The notes below the pieces were generated by a model. The model was not told where the DNA came from, ran no database searches, and saw only the letters and a list, made by a program, of their open reading frames with translations. The position numbers were made by a program, and so were the translations under genes. Shown piece by piece: positions 1-5,376 of a stretch of 6,001 nucleotides of DNA. This DNA is from F23-D06 sp045600525 (lineage in GTDB: Bacteria > Bacteroidota > Bacteroidia > Bacteroidales > WCHB1-69): assembly GCA_045600525.1 (NCBI GenBank), contig JAZRYC010000076.1, positions 1 through 6,001 of the forward strand, in the 5' to 3' direction. How positions within the stretch are numbered: position 1 is the first letter of the stretch; the number at the start of each line of letters is the position of its first letter.

Positions 1-136
1 CGATAACCTTTTTGATGGGGCTATGCTTATCAGCGCGTCAGTGGCCTTCGACCAGATTGTTGGCGACGTGCGTAGCGCCGAATATGAAATGTTGCAACTG
101 CTGGTGAAACAATCCGGTGGAAATCAGCAAAAGTAA
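1..136 (+). CDS. C-terminal end of an unidentified protein (5' end outside window)
   Basis: Reading from base 2, the frame is open for 44 codons and ends in TAA at 134-136. The visible tail begins DNLFDGAMLISASVAF and ends in a hydrophilic SGGNQQK. There is no membrane segment, no sorting domain and no motif I recognise, so I assign no function. It looks coding rather than random because it is uninterrupted, it has the same codon style as the neighbouring genes, and it is followed on the same strand 37 bp later by another small gene with no visible promoter between them. The two are therefore probably cotranscribed. Most of the gene lies to the left of the window and would be needed to name it. 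Confidence 0.6.
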   Translation, partial: DNLFDGAMLISASVAFDQIVGDVRSAEYEMLQLLVKQSGGNQQK

Positions 137-173
137 TTTACTACCTTAATTGATAACGATAAATAATTGATAT

Positions 174-350
174 ATGAAAAAATCTGTTTTAGTTTTCGGC
201 GTGATTTCCTTAATCCTTCTGGATTTGTCTTTGCTTTTCAAAATCCTGCACTGGCCTGGGGGCAATTTGCTGGTCCTTTTCACGCTTGGCCTGTTCATGC
301 CGATAACAATCGTCCTGATTGCGATTTATCTGAACAAGAATAAGGAATAG
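174..350 (+). CDS. Small two-helix membrane protein with GldL-like FKILHWPGG motif
   Basis: This 58-residue ORF runs from ATG at 174 to TAG at 348-350. It starts MKKS, then has a hydrophobic helix (about residues 4-21), the loop FKILHWPGG (22-30), a second hydrophobic helix (about 31-53) and a charged tail NKNKE. The loop closely resembles the turn between the two transmembrane helices of GldL, the inner-membrane motor protein of the type IX secretion and gliding machinery, which also has a K-I-x-H-W-P-G signature. In GldL the second helix carries a conserved glutamate that matters for proton use. Here that helix has no acidic residue, and GldL's long cytoplasmic domain is absent. It is therefore a GldL-like small membrane protein, not GldL. 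I infer an inner-membrane location; function is unknown. No TANNTTTG promoter is visible in the 37-bp gap upstream, so it probably shares a transcript with the preceding gene. Confidence 0.72.
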   Translation: MKKSVLVFGVISLILLDLSLLFKILHWPGGNLLVLFTLGLFMPITIVLIAIYLNKNKE

Positions 351-358
351 CCTAATAG

Positions 359-386
359 TTTCAGGTTTCAGGTTTCAGGTTTCAGG
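359..386. repeat. Tandem heptamer repeat, four perfect copies of TTTCAGG
   Basis: Four exact head-to-tail copies of TTTCAGG fill these 28 bp in the gap between the convergent small membrane protein gene and gldH. On the minus strand it reads CCTGAAA repeated, directly downstream of the gldH stop codon. It codes for nothing here and shows no fold-back symmetry, so it is not an obvious terminator. Its copy number could vary by replication slippage. Confidence 0.9.
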
Positions 387-416
387 TGGTGACTCCCAAA
401 TGCTAATGGCAAACGG

Positions 417-896
417 CTATTTTTTCGGCTCTTTCCAGTTTTCCAGGGTGATGCCGAAGTCGCTGATACCTTTGACCTTGTCGTTGCGCATTCCTTGTGT
501 GACCGTAAAGGTATAAGTTCCTTTAAAGGGAAATCTTACTTTGGGCTGGAAAAGAAATTTGTTGTCTTTGATGCGGCCCTGGCCCTTACCTGTCCATTCG
601 CCGAATTTGTCGCATAGGATAAATCCGAGGGTGTCCTGCTCGGTATGGCCGTCGGGATATTTGGTTTTCATGAAGACGTAGAAATTCTGCGTCTCAAAAT
701 CCGAAGTGTTTCGCACATTGATGAACATATTGTAATACGACATGGAATCTTGGATGTCCACCGTAAAGGTCAAGGGCTTCTTGATGTCCCAGGTCTTTTG
801 GGGTAATGATTGTATATCGCTATAATAAACATCTTTATTGCAACTGCTTAACAGCAGTCCCAATAATATTAAGCCTAAAAAAAATCTTTTTTTCAT
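417..896 (-). CDS. gldH: GldH-type lipoprotein
   Basis: The protein has 159 residues. It starts with a lipoprotein signal peptide: MKKR, a hydrophobic stretch, then lipobox LSSC with the acylated cysteine at residue 19. The mature part matches my knowledge of GldH: a short N-terminal segment (VYYSDIQSLPQKTW), a YNMFINVRNTSDF block at 55-67, GEWTGKGQGRIKDNKF at 99-114, a QGMR at 134-137 and a GISDFGI ending at 143-149, in a beta-rich fold. In gliding Flavobacteria GldH is needed for motility and T9SS-linked functions. It is also conserved in many non-gliding Bacteroidota, where its exact role is unclear. The ATG at 896 lies 2 bp after the ricT stop codon and has no promoter of its own, so it is probably translated from the ricT transcript. 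The length is normal for the family. The next residues after the cysteine (NKDVYY) do not look like the acidic lipoprotein surface-export signal, which fits a periplasm-facing location. Confidence 0.9.
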   Translation of the reverse strand: MKKRFFLGLILLGLLLSSCNKDVYYSDIQSLPQKTWDIKKPLTFTVDIQDSMSYYNMFINVRNTSDFETQNFYVFMKTKYPDGHTEQDTLGFILCDKFGEWTGKGQGRIKDNKFLFQPKVRFPFKGTYTFTVTQGMRNDKVKGISDFGITLENWKEPKK

Positions 897-898
897 TT

Positions 899-2365
899 TT
901 ATTTTTCGTCGGAAATGTGTTTCAGTTCGTCCATGCTGTAACTATTGCCTTCTTCGACTTTCTTTTGGTTTACGCTGGCGAATTCTTCTAAGGTGTCGGG
1001 ATATTTTCCGCCTTCGTTCATTTTGATGATTTGTTTGACTTTGTCAAGAGGCAGGGCAAAGATAGTGGAAGAATCATCTGCATATGCATACCAAACGATT
1101 TTCTTGAAAATGTCAATTTTGTTATAGATGCCTTTACCTTTTTTCGTTTTAAGTTGAACATTGGGAGATGGAAATTCCTTGAGTTCTTGAATATAGGTGT
1201 CTTGTTCGAAGTTAAGGCAGCACTTGAGCTTGCCGCACATGCCGGCGAGCTTTTGGGGGTTGAGGGATAGCTGCTGGGTGCGTGCGGTGCTGGTGGATAC
1301 GGACTGGAAGTTCGTGAGCCAGGAGGAACAGCAGAGTTCGCGTCCGCAGGAACCCAGACCGCCCAAACGGGCTGCCTCCTGGCGTACGCCGATTTGGCGC
1401 ATCTCAATGCGGATGTGGAACTGCTCGGCCAGAATCTTGATAAGTTCTCGGAAATCCACACGCTCTTCTGCAGAATAGTAGAAGATGGCTTTTGTACCGT
1501 CGCCTTGGTATTCCACATCATTGACCTTCATATTCAGGTTGAGGTCCCAGGCCGTATATCTTGATTTGAGCATAGTTTCGTGTTCCAAACCAACGGTGGC
1601 AATCCATTCTTCAATGTCGGCATAGCGAGCCGTGCGATACAGCTTTTTGGTGACATTTTCCGGAGAAATGCGTCTGTGCTCAAGTTGCCGTTTCACTTGC
1701 AGACCGAGCATGGATATGATGCCGATGTCATGACCGGGATTGGCTTCCACGGCTACGATATCGCCCACGTGGAAGACGCCTTCTGGCGGTAATAAGAAGA
1801 AATCCTTATGACTGTTCTTAAATCGAACTTCGGCAATGGGGAACTCTATATAGTCAAACGATATGTTCAGGTCATGAATCCAGTCGTAGGTGGGAAGTTT
1901 GCACGCGTTGTAGTTGTATTGGCGGCAGTGAATATGCTCTGGCTCCGGGATGTCGGACAATCCGCGGGTGAGGAAGATGTTTTCGGAAATTTTGGCAGAC
2001 TCGGCAGACAGCCCCGTTCGGATGTCAATGTCCAAGTATTTTTCCCAGTCTTCTGCCTGCGTGTGGTCCTTATCGTCAAAGTTGCTTTTTTTTACGACTT
2101 TTTTCTCTTTAATATCCGACATGGAACCGATATCGTCGGGATCGTCATCTTCGGGAAGATTTACCGCGGGGGCCTCGACTTGAGGCTCTTTTGTGGTTAT
2201 AGATTTTTTCCCTTCTTGAAACTTGGAAGGATTTGGGTCTTGGATGTCTTGAGCGAATTGGGTATCTGTAGATTCGCTGTTGGCGTTCTCTTGACGAGGC
2301 TTGGAATGTCTATGGTGTCTATGGTAGTTTTTCTTCTTATTTTTCTCTTCTGAAGTGTTTTCCAT
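899..2365 (-). CDS. ricT: RicT (YaaT)-like PSP1-domain protein
   Basis: The protein has 488 residues from ATG at 2365. Residues 1-140 are charged and low-complexity (a His/Arg/Lys-rich start, then acidic stretches such as PEDDDPDD) and are probably disordered. From about 145 the conserved part begins with two cysteines (147, 155) before KLPTYDWIHDL, then the PSP1 core with FHVGDIVAVEANPGHDIG (198-215) and the cysteine cluster GSCGRELCC (338-346) and GMCGKLKCC (375-383) flanking LSLNPQKL. In Bacillus, RicT is part of an iron-sulfur complex with RicA and RicF that affects mRNA processing. The cysteine cluster is intact here, but no RicA or RicF gene is in view. A longer frame opens with TTG at 2389, but that codon sits inside a TANNTTTG promoter element, so the ATG is preferred. 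The gene is followed after 2 bp by gldH. In Bacillus and many Bacteroidota the relative lies beside holB; here the upstream neighbour is a divergent nucleoside phosphorylase. Confidence 0.92.
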   Translation of the reverse strand: MENTSEEKNKKKNYHRHHRHSKPRQENANSESTDTQFAQDIQDPNPSKFQEGKKSITTKEPQVEAPAVNLPEDDDPDDIGSMSDIKEKKVVKKSNFDDKDHTQAEDWEKYLDIDIRTGLSAESAKISENIFLTRGLSDIPEPEHIHCRQYNYNACKLPTYDWIHDLNISFDYIEFPIAEVRFKNSHKDFFLLPPEGVFHVGDIVAVEANPGHDIGIISMLGLQVKRQLEHRRISPENVTKKLYRTARYADIEEWIATVGLEHETMLKSRYTAWDLNLNMKVNDVEYQGDGTKAIFYYSAEERVDFRELIKILAEQFHIRIEMRQIGVRQEAARLGGLGSCGRELCCSSWLTNFQSVSTSTARTQQLSLNPQKLAGMCGKLKCCLNFEQDTYIQELKEFPSPNVQLKTKKGKGIYNKIDIFKKIVWYAYADDSSTIFALPLDKVKQIIKMNEGGKYPDTLEEFASVNQKKVEEGNSYSMDELKHISDEK

Positions 2366-2386
2366 TGTATATGATATTAAAGTCGG

Positions 2387-2394
2387 CAAAGATA
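2387..2394 (-). promoter_or_regulatory. Probable -7 promoter element for ricT-gldH
   Basis: The minus strand reads TATCTTTG, an exact match to the Bacteroidota -7 consensus TANNTTTG. Transcription would start a few bases downstream, near 2380, leaving a leader of roughly 15 bases before ATG at 2365. A clear -33 TTG box is not visible at the expected distance, so the call rests on the -7 match and its position. Confidence 0.65.
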
Positions 2395-2400
2395 CAAAAA

Positions 2401-2434
2401 AATGTGCTATTTAGAGAATGGGCTAATGTGCTAT
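2401..2434. repeat. Pair of 10-bp direct repeats AATGTGCTAT upstream of the ricT promoter
   Basis: AATGTGCTAT occurs exactly at 2401-2410 and again at 2425-2434, 24 bp start to start. The nearer copy lies between the expected -33 and -7 positions of the ricT promoter, and the farther one just upstream of -33. This is where a regulator would be expected to bind. No regulator is identified, and such a short pair could be chance in AT-rich DNA. Confidence 0.5.
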
Positions 2435-2506
2435 GTATTAAGAAGAGAACTGATTGGAGTATAATAATCGTGAGAAAAAGGTGTGGACAATAACATAATT
2501 ATTCTG

Positions 2507-2514
2507 TATTTTTG
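2507..2514 (+). promoter_or_regulatory. Probable -7 promoter element for the nucleoside phosphorylase gene
   Basis: TATTTTTG matches the Bacteroidota -7 consensus TANNTTTG on the plus strand. It would place the transcription start near 2519-2521, only about 10 bases before ATG 2529 and about 18 before the alternative ATG 2538. No good -33 box is seen. It lies about 115 bp from the oppositely directed ricT element. Confidence 0.6.
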
Positions 2515-2528
2515 CACTCTTCTTAAAA

Positions 2529-3398
2529 ATGATATTTATGAAAATACTCGCATCCGAACTGCCGCGCCAGAATGACGGCGCCATTTATCATCTGAACCTG
2601 CATGCAGACGAACTGGCTGACAACATTATTTTAGTGGGTGACCCCGGCCGCGTGCCGATGATTTCCAAGCATTTCGATGCTATTGAGGTGCAGAAGCAGA
2701 ACCGCGAGCTCATCACACATACGGGCACGTACCGGGGCAAGCGTGTGTCCGCCATTTCTACGGGGATGGGCACTGACAACATTGACATTGTCCTTAACGA
2801 GCTGGACGCCGTGGCCAACGTCGATTTGCAGGCTATGGAGGTGAAATCCGAACATCGTGCGCTCAATATGGTGCGTATAGGTACATCCGGAGCTCTACAG
2901 CCCGACATCGAATGCGGCTCTTTTGTGGCTTCCGCCCTCGGCTTCGGCATTGACGGCGTGCTGCAGTTCTACGACCATGGCGATTGGAGCGACGAAGATC
3001 TTGTGAACGCCTTTATCAAGCATACAGGTTGGAACGACCGCCTGCCGCATCCGTATTGCACGCCGGCATCTCCCGAACTGCTGCAGCGCATGGCCTTCGA
3101 CATGTATCAGGGTATTACCGTCAGTGCGCCGGGCTTCTTCGGCCCGCAAGGCCGCCAGGTGCGCGCCCCATTGGCCTTCCCAGAACTGAACCGCAAAATC
3201 GAGTCTTTCCATTATAATGATCGTTCCATTACCAATATGGAGATGGAATGCTCTGCCATCTATGGATTGGGCAATATGCTTGGACATCATCCGCTCACGG
3301 TCTGCCTTATTATTGCCAATCGCGTGACAGGCAAGTTCTTAGATGACTATCACGACAAAATGGAAACTTTGGTGAAAACAGTGCTCGACAGATTTTAA
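2529..3398 (+). CDS. Nucleoside phosphorylase, uridine phosphorylase-like
   Basis: This 289-residue enzyme belongs to the PNP/UDP phosphorylase family (NP-I fold). Members split a nucleoside with phosphate into base and ribose 1-phosphate for salvage in the cytoplasm. Visible motifs are GDPGRV at 37-42 (phosphate-binding loop), STGMGTDN at 77-84, RIGTSGAL at 116-123 (phosphate-binding arginine and the GTSG turn), FFGPQGRQVR at 203-212 in the region holding the uracil-binding Gln/Arg of uridine phosphorylase, and NMEMECSAIY at 236-245 with the ribose-binding Met-Glu. It is longer than the E. coli enzyme (about 253 residues), as in the Bacteroidota branch of this family. Uridine is the likeliest substrate, but specificity cannot be settled from sequence. 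The start is ambiguous: ATG 2529 (MIFMKILASE) has an A-rich context, while ATG 2538 (MKILASE) fits relatives that begin close to this point and gives a longer leader. The gene stands alone between a divergent and a convergent neighbour, so it is probably monocistronic. Confidence 0.9.
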   Translation: MIFMKILASELPRQNDGAIYHLNLHADELADNIILVGDPGRVPMISKHFDAIEVQKQNRELITHTGTYRGKRVSAISTGMGTDNIDIVLNELDAVANVDLQAMEVKSEHRALNMVRIGTSGALQPDIECGSFVASALGFGIDGVLQFYDHGDWSDEDLVNAFIKHTGWNDRLPHPYCTPASPELLQRMAFDMYQGITVSAPGFFGPQGRQVRAPLAFPELNRKIESFHYNDRSITNMEMECSAIYGLGNMLGHHPLTVCLIIANRVTGKFLDDYHDKMETLVKTVLDRF

Positions 3399-3416
3399 TA
3401 AATAGATGAAAATAGG

Positions 3417-3430
3417 GCGCGTTAGCGCGC
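3417..3430. terminator. GC-rich hairpin between convergent genes, possible terminator
   Basis: GCGCG (3417-3421) and CGCGC (3426-3430) can pair around a 4-base loop TTAG. The structure overlaps the stop codon of the thiamine pyrophosphokinase gene and lies 18 bp past the stop of the phosphorylase gene. On the minus strand it is followed by a short T-containing stretch (CCCTATTTTC); on the plus strand there is no T run. It could act as a weak terminator for the minus-strand gene, but a 5-bp stem is marginal. Confidence 0.3.
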
Positions 3431-4042
3431 ACGATAGACGATAACGACGCCTTCGCCATGCAGCTCTATGGTGAAGGCGTTTTCTGTTGCCTCGTTGAGG
3501 CTGCCTTCCCAGAGATACTTGAAGCAACGCTTGTGAACGGGATATTTCAGTCCGTGGAAGCTGAGCGGAAGACCCTCGTTTTTAGTGAACACGGAGACCT
3601 GCTGTCCCGGAATGGCGGGTAGGGTGGTACTCTTTCGGATAGCATTGAAAGTTCCGTGGTCGGTGATCATCACGAGGTCGAGTTGCTCGCTGTAGGTGGC
3701 CATGATGCTGATGTTGGCGATGAAGTGGTCGTCACGGAGGCCTTCGCATCCGAGCAGCGCGATGTGGTCGAGATGGTGGGCGATGCAGTATTTGAGCGCC
3801 TTCTGCAGGTCGTTATACTCTTCGCTTCTGTCTGGGGCGAGAATGTCATGCCAGCGTTCCAAGTCCTCCGGTCTCATCGAATCGCAGTCGCCAACCAATG
3901 CGGTCGGCGTTAGTCCGTGTGCGGTCAGCTTGTCAATGGCGCCGTCGCAGCAGATGAGGTTCTCGGCGTGACGAAGCATATCTATGGCGGCGTCACTTTC
4001 AGGAAAGGCTCCGTTGGCCAGTATGATGTTGGAGTAAATCAT
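3422..4042 (-). CDS. Thiamine pyrophosphokinase (thiamine diphosphokinase)
   Basis: This 206-residue enzyme should transfer pyrophosphate from ATP to thiamine to form thiamine diphosphate in the cytoplasm. Family motifs appear in order: NGAFP at 10-14, CCDGA at 31-35, VGDCDS at 50-55 (metal-binding aspartates), YNDLQKA at 76-82, LGCEGLRDDHFIANI at 97-111, and TDHGTF at 127-132. The C-terminal half (about 140-206) is the beta-rich thiamine-binding domain, including SLNEATENAF at 181-190. Length is normal for bacterial enzymes. An in-frame ATG at 4123 would add 27 residues (MKEIRAFD...), and one at 4099 would add 19. Both lie upstream of a TANNTTTG element at 4079-4086, and the extra residues match nothing in the family, whereas MIYSNIILANG from ATG 4042 does. 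No thiamine transporter gene or TPP riboswitch is visible beside it. The gene converges on the phosphorylase gene with a 23-bp gap. Confidence 0.92.
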   Translation of the reverse strand: MIYSNIILANGAFPESDAAIDMLRHAENLICCDGAIDKLTAHGLTPTALVGDCDSMRPEDLERWHDILAPDRSEEYNDLQKALKYCIAHHLDHIALLGCEGLRDDHFIANISIMATYSEQLDLVMITDHGTFNAIRKSTTLPAIPGQQVSVFTKNEGLPLSFHGLKYPVHKRCFKYLWEGSLNEATENAFTIELHGEGVVIVYRAR

Positions 4043-4078
4043 TTTTCGCAAAGATTGTTTGCTGTAAACAAGCGGCGG

Positions 4079-4086
4079 CAAAAATA
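4079..4086 (-). promoter_or_regulatory. Probable -7 promoter element for thiamine pyrophosphokinase
   Basis: The minus strand reads TATTTTTG, matching TANNTTTG. The predicted transcription start is near 4073, giving a leader of about 30 bases to ATG 4042. Its position rules against the longer in-frame starts at 4099 and 4123. A TTTC about 16 bases upstream is a poor -33 candidate. Confidence 0.6.
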
Positions 4087-4181
4087 GACATTTTATCATA
4101 TCGAAAGCACGAATTTCCTTCACGATGTCCTGCTTGAGTTTTTTTACTATTGTCAGACAGACGGCTCTTTTTGATATGCAT

Positions 4182-4236
4182 TAACGCAAATGAGCACGAA
4201 GAATGAATTTGCGTAAATATGTGTTGATTTGTGTAA
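4182..4236. repeat. Cluster of 10-bp ATTTGYGTAA-like repeats, three direct and one inverted
   Basis: Three units lie head to tail on the plus strand: ATTTGCGTAA (4207-4216), ATATGTGTTG (4217-4226) and ATTTGTGTAA (4227-4236). A fourth, inverted copy reads ATTTGCGTTA on the minus strand at 4182-4191. The inverted copy and the first direct unit share a perfect 8-bp inverted repeat (4184-4191 with 4207-4214) around a 15-base spacer, so they could form a hairpin or a two-sided binding site. The cluster lies about 80 to 130 bp upstream of the -7 element of the T9SS cargo gene. Confidence 0.6.
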
Positions 4237-4315
4237 AAAAATTACTTGGAAAAGAGAGATGTAGAAAAAAAATGTATTTTTACAAGTTCAATTAAGACGT
4301 TGCGCTTCGTGGTGA

Positions 4316-4323
4316 TAATTTTG
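4316..4323 (+). promoter_or_regulatory. Probable -7 promoter element for the T9SS cargo gene
   Basis: TAATTTTG matches TANNTTTG on the plus strand. Transcription would begin near 4328-4330, leaving a leader of roughly 28 AT-rich bases before ATG 4357, with no Shine-Dalgarno sequence, as is common in Bacteroidota. A TTG at 4300-4302 is too close to be a standard -33 box. Confidence 0.6.
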
Positions 4324-4356
4324 TGGATCATTTGTTAAACATAAATTTATAATGTT

Positions 4357-5376
4357 ATGAAAAGATCTTTCTTGTTTTTTGTTTTAATGTTTGGCGTTTC
4401 TGCCGTGATGGCCCAAAACAGTTATCAGTTTCAAATGATAACTCAAGAATATTCAGAGTTTGCAAACGGCATTTCTCTCACTAATGGGGATTATTGGGAT
4501 GATTTTGATGAGGAAGTCCAGATAGGATTCCCGTTCCAATTATTTGGAATGCCGGTCAATCAATTGTATGCGACAGGAATGGGGTCTGAAATCTATTATG
4601 AGGATGATTATGACTACAGTTTCGTTATGATTACTCCGTTTAATGCCGATTTGGTGGATCCTTGTTACGATGAAGACTATGGAGAAGGTGATTGGAAGAA
4701 TAAGGGTTCGCACAGAAGTCCGTGCTCTAACATATCATACGTGGTGGAAGGGGATCCGGGCAACCGTATCTTCAAGATGCAATGGTCTAATGCGGGCTTT
4801 TGGAATGTTGATTACGAAACGGTAAACACAGATTATTATATCAATATGCAGGTTTGGATGTATGAAAATAACAATGTTATCGAGTTTCATTATGGCCCGT
4901 CTTTCATCACAGACCAATTTCAACAGGAACTGATTGCTGAAGAAGAGATTAACTTTCTTTCATTTTTAATGTATGAAAATGAAGAGGGCGATTTTCTGGC
5001 ATCCGTAAACGGCGATCCGGCGAATCCGTCTTTTGTGGCTGGTTTGATCGATACTATGCCGGAAGATGACTTTGAATACTTTGGCCTGACAAAATTCCCA
5101 GCTGCGAATACTGTATATAGATTCACGCCGAAAGGAACAGATGGAATCCATTCGTATGACGATGAGAATGTCTCTATTTACCCGAATCCTGTTGGCGATG
5201 TGATGACAATCTATGGCGCTGATAATGCGCTCATCCAAATATTTGGTGTGAATGGTCAGTTGCTGGCTTCCGAAGTTTACAGCCAGCCGATTTCCGTTGC
5301 CGAATTGCCCTCTGGGCTATATATGGTGAAGATTACAACTGACCAAGGCAGTATTGTGAGAAAGATTGTAAAATAG
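4357..5376 (+). CDS. Secreted protein of unknown function with T9SS type A sorting domain
   Basis: The protein has 339 residues. Residues 1-19 form a Sec signal peptide (MKRS, hydrophobic core, VMA) with predicted cleavage before Gln20, fitting the frequent Gln at the mature N-terminus of Bacteroidota secreted proteins. The C-terminus (about 272-339) is a type A sorting domain: SIYPNPVGDVMTIYG, then IFGVNGQLL, then LPSGLYMVKI and a basic end IVRKIVK. This domain targets proteins through the type IX secretion system to the cell surface or medium. The middle (about 22-260) is acidic, aromatic-rich and probably beta-rich, with IGFPFQLFG at 56-64, two cysteines at 103 and 123 that could form a disulfide, and IFKMQWSNAGFWN and YINMQVWMYENNNVIEFHYG in its second half. 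I recognise no catalytic motif and propose no enzyme activity. It has its own promoter and no same-strand partner in the window. Its DNA is visibly more AT-rich than the phosphorylase gene. Confidence 0.88.
   Translation: MKRSFLFFVLMFGVSAVMAQNSYQFQMITQEYSEFANGISLTNGDYWDDFDEEVQIGFPFQLFGMPVNQLYATGMGSEIYYEDDYDYSFVMITPFNADLVDPCYDEDYGEGDWKNKGSHRSPCSNISYVVEGDPGNRIFKMQWSNAGFWNVDYETVNTDYYINMQVWMYENNNVIEFHYGPSFITDQFQQELIAEEEINFLSFLMYENEEGDFLASVNGDPANPSFVAGLIDTMPEDDFEYFGLTKFPAANTVYRFTPKGTDGIHSYDDENVSIYPNPVGDVMTIYGADNALIQIFGVNGQLLASEVYSQPISVAELPSGLYMVKITTDQGSIVRKIVK

Larger units (their letters stand above)
4043..4356. other. Divergent intergenic region between the thiamine pyrophosphokinase and T9SS cargo genes
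   Basis: This 314-bp AT-rich stretch separates two gene starts. It holds a minus-strand -7 element (4079-4086), a plus-strand -7 element (4316-4323), a run of seven T at 4139-4145, and a cluster of 10-bp repeats at 4182-4236 described separately. I found no tRNA, no recognisable riboswitch (in particular no convincing TPP aptamer in front of the kinase gene, whose predicted leader is only about 30 bases), and no credible small ORF. Confidence 0.7.

Noticed and set aside
1018..1521. Minus-strand 167-codon frame inside ricT in another phase
   Set aside because: It overlaps the conserved cysteine region of ricT in a shifted frame and gives a Ser/Pro/Ala-rich sequence with no motif.
1808..2353. 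Plus-strand open frame of 181 codons opposite ricT
   Set aside because: It lies entirely antisense to a well-supported conserved gene, matches no family I know, and has no promoter of its own. It is a by-product of ricT codon use.
2895..3290. Minus-strand 131-codon frame opposite the phosphorylase gene
   Set aside because: It is antisense to the conserved phosphorylase motifs, with no homology or promoter signal.
3656..3971. Plus-strand frames opposite the thiamine pyrophosphokinase gene
   Set aside because: They are antisense shadows of a GC-rich conserved gene, with Met/Arg/Ser-rich products lacking any recognisable domain.
4043..4080. Possible TPP riboswitch upstream of thiamine pyrophosphokinase
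   Set aside because: The predicted leader is only about 30 bases, too short for the aptamer, and the conserved CUGAGA element is not seen in the upstream minus-strand sequence.
4139..4145. Run of seven T as an intrinsic terminator
   Set aside because: No stable hairpin precedes it on the plus strand, and no gene is transcribed towards it from the left.
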